The notes beneath the pieces are model-generated. The model made no database searches. It had not been told where the DNA came from and saw only the letters and a list, made by a program, of their open reading frames with translations. From positions 1-9,486 of the forward strand of contig CAZAFM010000087.1 in NCBI GenBank assembly GCA_964484395.1: a DNA stretch of 9,486 nucleotides, given 5' to 3'. The DNA is from CAZAFM01 sp964484395 (GTDB lineage Bacteria; Campylobacterota; Campylobacteria; Campylobacterales; CAZAFM01). How positions within the stretch are numbered: position 1 is the stretch's first letter; every line of letters starts with the position of its first letter. Both the position numbers and the translations under genes were made by a program. Positions 6,534 to 9,486 of this stretch are shown here, one piece after another.

Positions 6534-7298
6534 ATGAAGTTAGAGGATTTACTAAAAGAGGCTGGAGAGATACTAAGAGAGGGCTTTTATGGTGAGTTTA
6601 AAACTGATTATAAAGGAAAAGCTGATCTTGTCACAGAGTATGATATAAAAATCGAGAAGTTTTTGCTTCCAAAACTAAAAGAGATATATCCAGACTTTGA
6701 AATAGTGGGAGAAGAGAGCTTTGAAGGAGATGAGTTTAAAGAGAGTGGTGTTTTTGTAGACCCAATAGATGGTACTACCAACTTTGTACACAAACTTCCC
6801 TATGTTGGAATATCTATAGGAGTCTGGAAGGATGGTGAGGCAATAGAGGGAGGAGTTTACAATCCAATATTAGATAAACTCTACTTAGCACAAAAAGGAA
6901 GTGGTGCATACTGTAATGGAAGAAAGATAGAAGTCTCTAAGACTTCAACACTACAAGAGGCACTCCTAGCAACTGGATTTCCATATACCAAAAACAGCTC
7001 ACCAATAGACCTAGCTTTTGTACTAAACTCTCTGACAAATCTACTACCAAAAACTAGAGATATAAGAAGGTATGGATCAGCAAGCCTTGATTTATGTATG
7101 GTCGCTGAGGGAATATTTGATGGGTTCTATGAGATAAATCTAAAGCCTTGGGATGTGGCTGCTGGAGTTTCTATACTACTTGAAGCAGGAGGTCAGGTCA
7201 GCTCTTATGGTGGGAAGAAGTATGACATGAATGATAGAACAATAATAGCTACAAACTCCCCTATTCATCAAGCTCTAATAGATGAAGTAAGTTTCTAA
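6534..7298 (+). CDS. inositol monophosphatase family phosphatase
   Basis: Mg-dependent phosphomonoesterase of the IMPase/SuhB superfamily, 254 residues, complete and cytoplasmic. Metal-site motifs: VGEES (58-62, E60), DPIDGTTNFVH (76-86, D76 and D79) and WDVAAG (206-211, D207). YGSASLDLC (180-188) is also typical. Substrate cannot be fixed from sequence: relatives act on inositol phosphate, histidinol phosphate (HisN-type) or NADP/PAP; the DPIDGTTNF and SASLDL motifs favour the IMPase/SuhB/HisN side. ATG 6534 follows the proA TAA with no gap and only a weak AAGAGA upstream, so it probably relies on coupled translation. It is the last gene of the tight run; 20-26 bases separate it from the next gene. 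Confidence 0.93.
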   Translation: MKLEDLLKEAGEILREGFYGEFKTDYKGKADLVTEYDIKIEKFLLPKLKEIYPDFEIVGEESFEGDEFKESGVFVDPIDGTTNFVHKLPYVGISIGVWKDGEAIEGGVYNPILDKLYLAQKGSGAYCNGRKIEVSKTSTLQEALLATGFPYTKNSSPIDLAFVLNSLTNLLPKTRDIRRYGSASLDLCMVAEGIFDGFYEINLKPWDVAAGVSILLEAGGQVSSYGGKKYDMNDRTIIATNSPIHQALIDEVSF

Positions 7299-7314
7299 AT
7301 CTATTCTATGTTAC

Positions 7315-7319
7315 AAGGA
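7315..7319 (+). promoter_or_regulatory. Shine-Dalgarno AAGGA that decides the start of the first binding protein
   Basis: AAGGA runs into an ATG at 7319-7321, too close to serve it, and lies 5 bases before the in-frame GTG at 7325-7327. The GTG start also gives a clean MKKL signal-peptide N-terminus. Confidence 0.6.
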
Positions 7320-7324
7320 TGGTA

Positions 7325-8035
7325 GTGAAAAAATTAATAGTAATAATTACTCTTGTAATTTCGATGCATGGATCACAGTTCTTAATTATGACTGAGGATC
7401 TAAAGCCTTACAACTACAAAGAGGATGGTAAGCTCAAAGGTATTAGCGTAGAGGTAGTAGAAAAAGTACTTGAAAATCTAGGCTACAAAGATGAAGAGAT
7501 TATAGTCTATCCATGGTCAAGAGCTATAAATGTACTTCAAACGAACAAAAAAGCTATCCTTTTTTCTATGTCCTACACACAAGAGCGAGCCCAAAAATAT
7601 AAGTTTGCATGCCCTTTAAGTGAAGTTGAGGTGTTCTTTTTTGTAAGAAAAGATAGCGAGATAAACCTACAAGAACTTAATGACATAAAAGACCTCAAAG
7701 TAGGAGTAGTCCAAGACTTTGGAGCTCATAAACACTTAGTTAAGAAGGGCTTTTCAGATTTTGATTACTCCTCTTCTACAAAAGTGATGGCACAAAAACT
7801 TCTTAGTAAAAAAATAGATGCTTTTGCAGCAGCTCCATTTGCGGTGTACTCTTTAGATATAGATACTTCAAACATAGAGCAAACTCCACTTAAACTGTAT
7901 GGAACCGATCTTTGTATCGCTTTTAACAAATCTTTTGATGATCTTGAAGTAAAAAAATGGGAAGATGAGCTTTTAAAGATTCGCCAAAGTGGGCAGTATC
8001 AAAAGATATTTGATAAGTATATCAAGAAAGATTAG
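7325..8035 (+). CDS. periplasmic substrate-binding protein, SBP_bac_3 type (first of a tandem pair)
   Basis: Secreted two-lobed binding protein, 236 residues from the GTG at 7325 (238 from the ATG at 7319). Signal peptide of about 17 residues (MKKLIVIITLVISMHGS); no lipobox, so it should be soluble in the periplasm. Family features: the opening strand FLIMTEDLKPYNYKEDGKLK, GISVEVVEKVLENLG, the hinge-side motif YPWSRAIN, and SMSYTQERAQKY, whose Arg (R88) occupies the place of the ligand-carboxylate Arg of amino-acid binding proteins. LKVGVVQDFGAHKHL opens the second lobe. Ligand unknown; an amino acid or other small polar compound is the family norm. No permease or ATPase is nearby. The stop TAG is followed at once, in the same frame, by the start of a second binding protein. 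Confidence 0.88.
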   Translation: MKKLIVIITLVISMHGSQFLIMTEDLKPYNYKEDGKLKGISVEVVEKVLENLGYKDEEIIVYPWSRAINVLQTNKKAILFSMSYTQERAQKYKFACPLSEVEVFFFVRKDSEINLQELNDIKDLKVGVVQDFGAHKHLVKKGFSDFDYSSSTKVMAQKLLSKKIDAFAAAPFAVYSLDIDTSNIEQTPLKLYGTDLCIAFNKSFDDLEVKKWEDELLKIRQSGQYQKIFDKYIKKD

Positions 8036-8782
8036 ATGATGAGAGCTATTATAATTTTTACTTTTTTAAGTACTATTTTATTTGCTACATCATTGACAAT
8101 ATACACTGAGGAAAATCCACCATGGAACTATAAAAAAGATGGCAAAGTTCAAGGGGTAGCAACACAAGTGGTACGATTAATCCAAAAAGATATAGGCAAT
8201 AGTGACCCCATACAACTAGTACCGTGGACAAGAGGCTACAAAGAGACTTTGCAAAAGCCAAACCATATTCTTTTTGCAACTTCAAGACTTCCACAACGAG
8301 AAGAGCTATTTCATTGGGTAGGACCTGTTATTGTAAGTGAGTCATATCTTTACAAACATAAATCAAATAGAGAAAAAATCAAAACTTTTGAAGATGCAAA
8401 AAAGGTATCTCTTATCGATGCAGGCTCTGTTAAAAATGCTGGGTATATGACTTTAAAAGAGAAAGGGTTTGAAAATCTCTCAGACCTTTCAAAAGATTTT
8501 GGGTCTTTGAAAAGATTACAAAGTGGAAGAGTTGATTTAGTTGCTCTTGGAAACTATAATTTTGTTTTTAAAGCTGCACTTAGTGGGCTTGATGCAGATG
8601 ATTTTGTAAATACTGGTATTAAGGTTAATGAGAACTCTTTATATATAGCTATCTCAAAAGGGACTGATAAAGCTATTGTACAAAAATGGCAAAACTCCTT
8701 TGAAAAGATTAAAAAATCAAAAGTGATAGATACACTTATACAAAAAGAGCTAAAAAAGATAAAGCATGATACAAAAAATTAA
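8036..8782 (+). CDS. periplasmic substrate-binding protein, SBP_bac_3 type (second of a tandem pair)
   Basis: 248 residues; ATG 8036 and an adjacent ATG at 8039 are both possible starts. Signal peptide with likely cleavage after FATS (about residue 19) and no lipobox: soluble periplasmic. It parallels its neighbour: LTIYTEENPPWNYKKDGKVQ, GVATQVVRLIQ, VPWTRGYKE and ATSRLPQREELF, so the two are old paralogues rather than a recent copy. The -PWSR-/-PWTR- motif is shared, while the ligand-pocket surroundings differ (SMSYTQER against ATSRLPQR), which suggests different ligands or one protein acting on the other. There is no gap to the upstream gene. Its last 17 bases overlap the sensor kinase start, a strong sign of joint expression with the kinase. 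Confidence 0.88.
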   Translation: MMRAIIIFTFLSTILFATSLTIYTEENPPWNYKKDGKVQGVATQVVRLIQKDIGNSDPIQLVPWTRGYKETLQKPNHILFATSRLPQREELFHWVGPVIVSESYLYKHKSNREKIKTFEDAKKVSLIDAGSVKNAGYMTLKEKGFENLSDLSKDFGSLKRLQSGRVDLVALGNYNFVFKAALSGLDADDFVNTGIKVNENSLYIAISKGTDKAIVQKWQNSFEKIKKSKVIDTLIQKELKKIKHDTKN

Positions 8783-9486
8783 AAACCTCAATCTTACCCC
8801 ATTTGTAGCATCTATACTTTTTATAGCACTACTTTTGCCTACACTTATCTCAAGCTTTATACTTATAGAACAAGAGAAACAAAGACAACTCCATGAGATA
8901 AAGAGATTTAAAAATGGCGTGAGTAAGCTACTTGCATCCTCTTTGAGCGTACCTTTGTGGGAGTTTCGTAAAGACAGTGCTATAAAAGCAATTGAGCCTA
9001 TTTTGAATGATAAACGGCTGGTGTTTGTCAAAGTAGTAGATACCCAAACAGGAGAGCTTTTTATCGATATCAAAAACAACACTGTTGCTGGTAAAACCCT
9101 TACTCATACTGAAGATATCTATAATGACAAAGTAAAAATTGGGGAGCTCACTATTGGAATCTCAGACTTTGCGATGCAGGAAAACTTGCAAGAAACAATT
9201 AATGGCTATATTGCACTTTTTGTTTTTCAGCTTCTTCTTAGTAGTGCTGTTTTGCTTTTTGCTATATATAAAAAGATACTTTCCCCTATAAAAAGATTAG
9301 AAGCCCAAGCAAATGCACTTTCACAAAATAAGTTAGATATCTGTTTTGATTGGAAGAGTAGTGATGAGATAGGAAAGCTAGGACAAAGCTTTGAATATGC
9401 AAGACAATCACTCCTTCAAAATATACAAAACCTCAAAGAAGCCAAACAAAAAGCAGATGAAGCCAGTAGACACAAAAGTGAATTTC
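8766..9486 (+). CDS. membrane sensor histidine kinase, N-terminal part only (cut by window edge)
   Basis: 240 codons run open to the end of the window. From ATG 8766: first membrane helix at about 12-34, periplasmic sensor region at about 35-147 with SLSVPLWEFRKDSAIKAIEPIL and VVDTQTGELF (a pattern seen in kinases and cyclases with a small periplasmic domain), second helix at about 148-168, HAMP domain at about 170-217 (P174, DEIGKLGQSF) and a coiled coil. It ends in AKQKADEASRHKSEF, which in hybrid histidine kinases leads straight into LANMSHEIRTP and the phosphorylated His. The kinase core itself lies outside the window, so a GGDEF output cannot be fully excluded. It has no built-in Venus-flytrap domain, and the two upstream genes encode such domains as free proteins. 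The start overlaps the upstream gene by 17 bases. Confidence 0.85.
   Translation, partial: MIQKIKNLNLTPFVASILFIALLLPTLISSFILIEQEKQRQLHEIKRFKNGVSKLLASSLSVPLWEFRKDSAIKAIEPILNDKRLVFVKVVDTQTGELFIDIKNNTVAGKTLTHTEDIYNDKVKIGELTIGISDFAMQENLQETINGYIALFVFQLLLSSAVLLFAIYKKILSPIKRLEAQANALSQNKLDICFDWKSSDEIGKLGQSFEYARQSLLQNIQNLKEAKQKADEASRHKSEF

Noticed and set aside
6608..6793. Minus-strand open frame inside the phosphatase gene
   Set aside because: It covers the conserved metal-site region on the opposite strand and looks like a coding shadow.
8085..8294. Minus-strand open frame inside the second binding protein
   Set aside because: The plus strand carries a full conserved gene; no ribosome site or family match on the minus strand.
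7325..8782. Components of an ABC amino-acid transporter
   Set aside because: No permease or ATPase is in the window and the next gene is a sensor kinase overlapping the second binding protein. Not excluded beyond the edge.
8750..9082. Minus-strand open frame at the kinase start
   Set aside because: The plus strand encodes a membrane helix, sensor region and HAMP domain in one open frame, which explains this stretch.
1..9486. Defence island, prophage or mobile element
   Set aside because: I saw no integrase, transposase, terminal repeats, tRNA attachment site, CRISPR repeats or sharp change in base composition.

Overview
The window is AT-rich, gene-dense bacterial DNA. Codon choice (heavy use of AGA, ATA and CTA), very short intergenic gaps and the gene families point to a Campylobacterota (Epsilonproteobacteria) chromosome, perhaps Sulfurimonas-like. 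The genus is a guess; the phylum is a stronger inference. I see no RNA gene, insertion sequence, integrase or CRISPR array, and no gene-free stretch reaches 300 bases.

Left part (1-1480), minus strand: a phosphate-signalling pair, PhoU followed by an OmpR/PhoB-type response regulator. The regulator frame is cut by one in-frame TAG at 157-159. On the far side of that codon the same frame continues with a well-conserved winged-helix domain up to the window edge. It therefore looks like a single nonsense change (or a base-call error), not a decayed gene. A 126-bp divergent intergenic region separates phoU from the next gene. It carries an inverted repeat and an 18-bp sequence laid out like a Pho box.

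Middle (1486-3769): a 591-residue EAL-CBS-GGDEF protein in which the EAL domain has lost several catalytic residues and the GGDEF motif reads GGDDF. It converges, with a 1-base gap, on a cytosolic cyclophilin-type peptidyl-prolyl isomerase on the minus strand. The isomerase shares a 68-bp divergent promoter region with the next gene.

Plus-strand operon (3838-7298): a secreted trypsin-fold protein that seems to lack its catalytic residues, a lipoprotein with a Cys-His-Asp pattern, a 57-residue single-pass membrane protein, ProA (proline synthesis) and an inositol-monophosphatase-family enzyme. The genes overlap, abut or are separated by at most 10 bases, so proA and the phosphatase are probably co-transcribed with three envelope proteins.

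Right part (7325-9486), plus strand: two tandem diverged periplasmic substrate-binding proteins (SBP_bac_3 type) and then a membrane sensor kinase cut off by the window edge just before its expected H-box. The second binding protein and the kinase overlap by 17 bases. No transporter permease is visible, so the layout suggests that the binding proteins feed a signalling kinase. This module and the interrupted regulator are the most interesting items.
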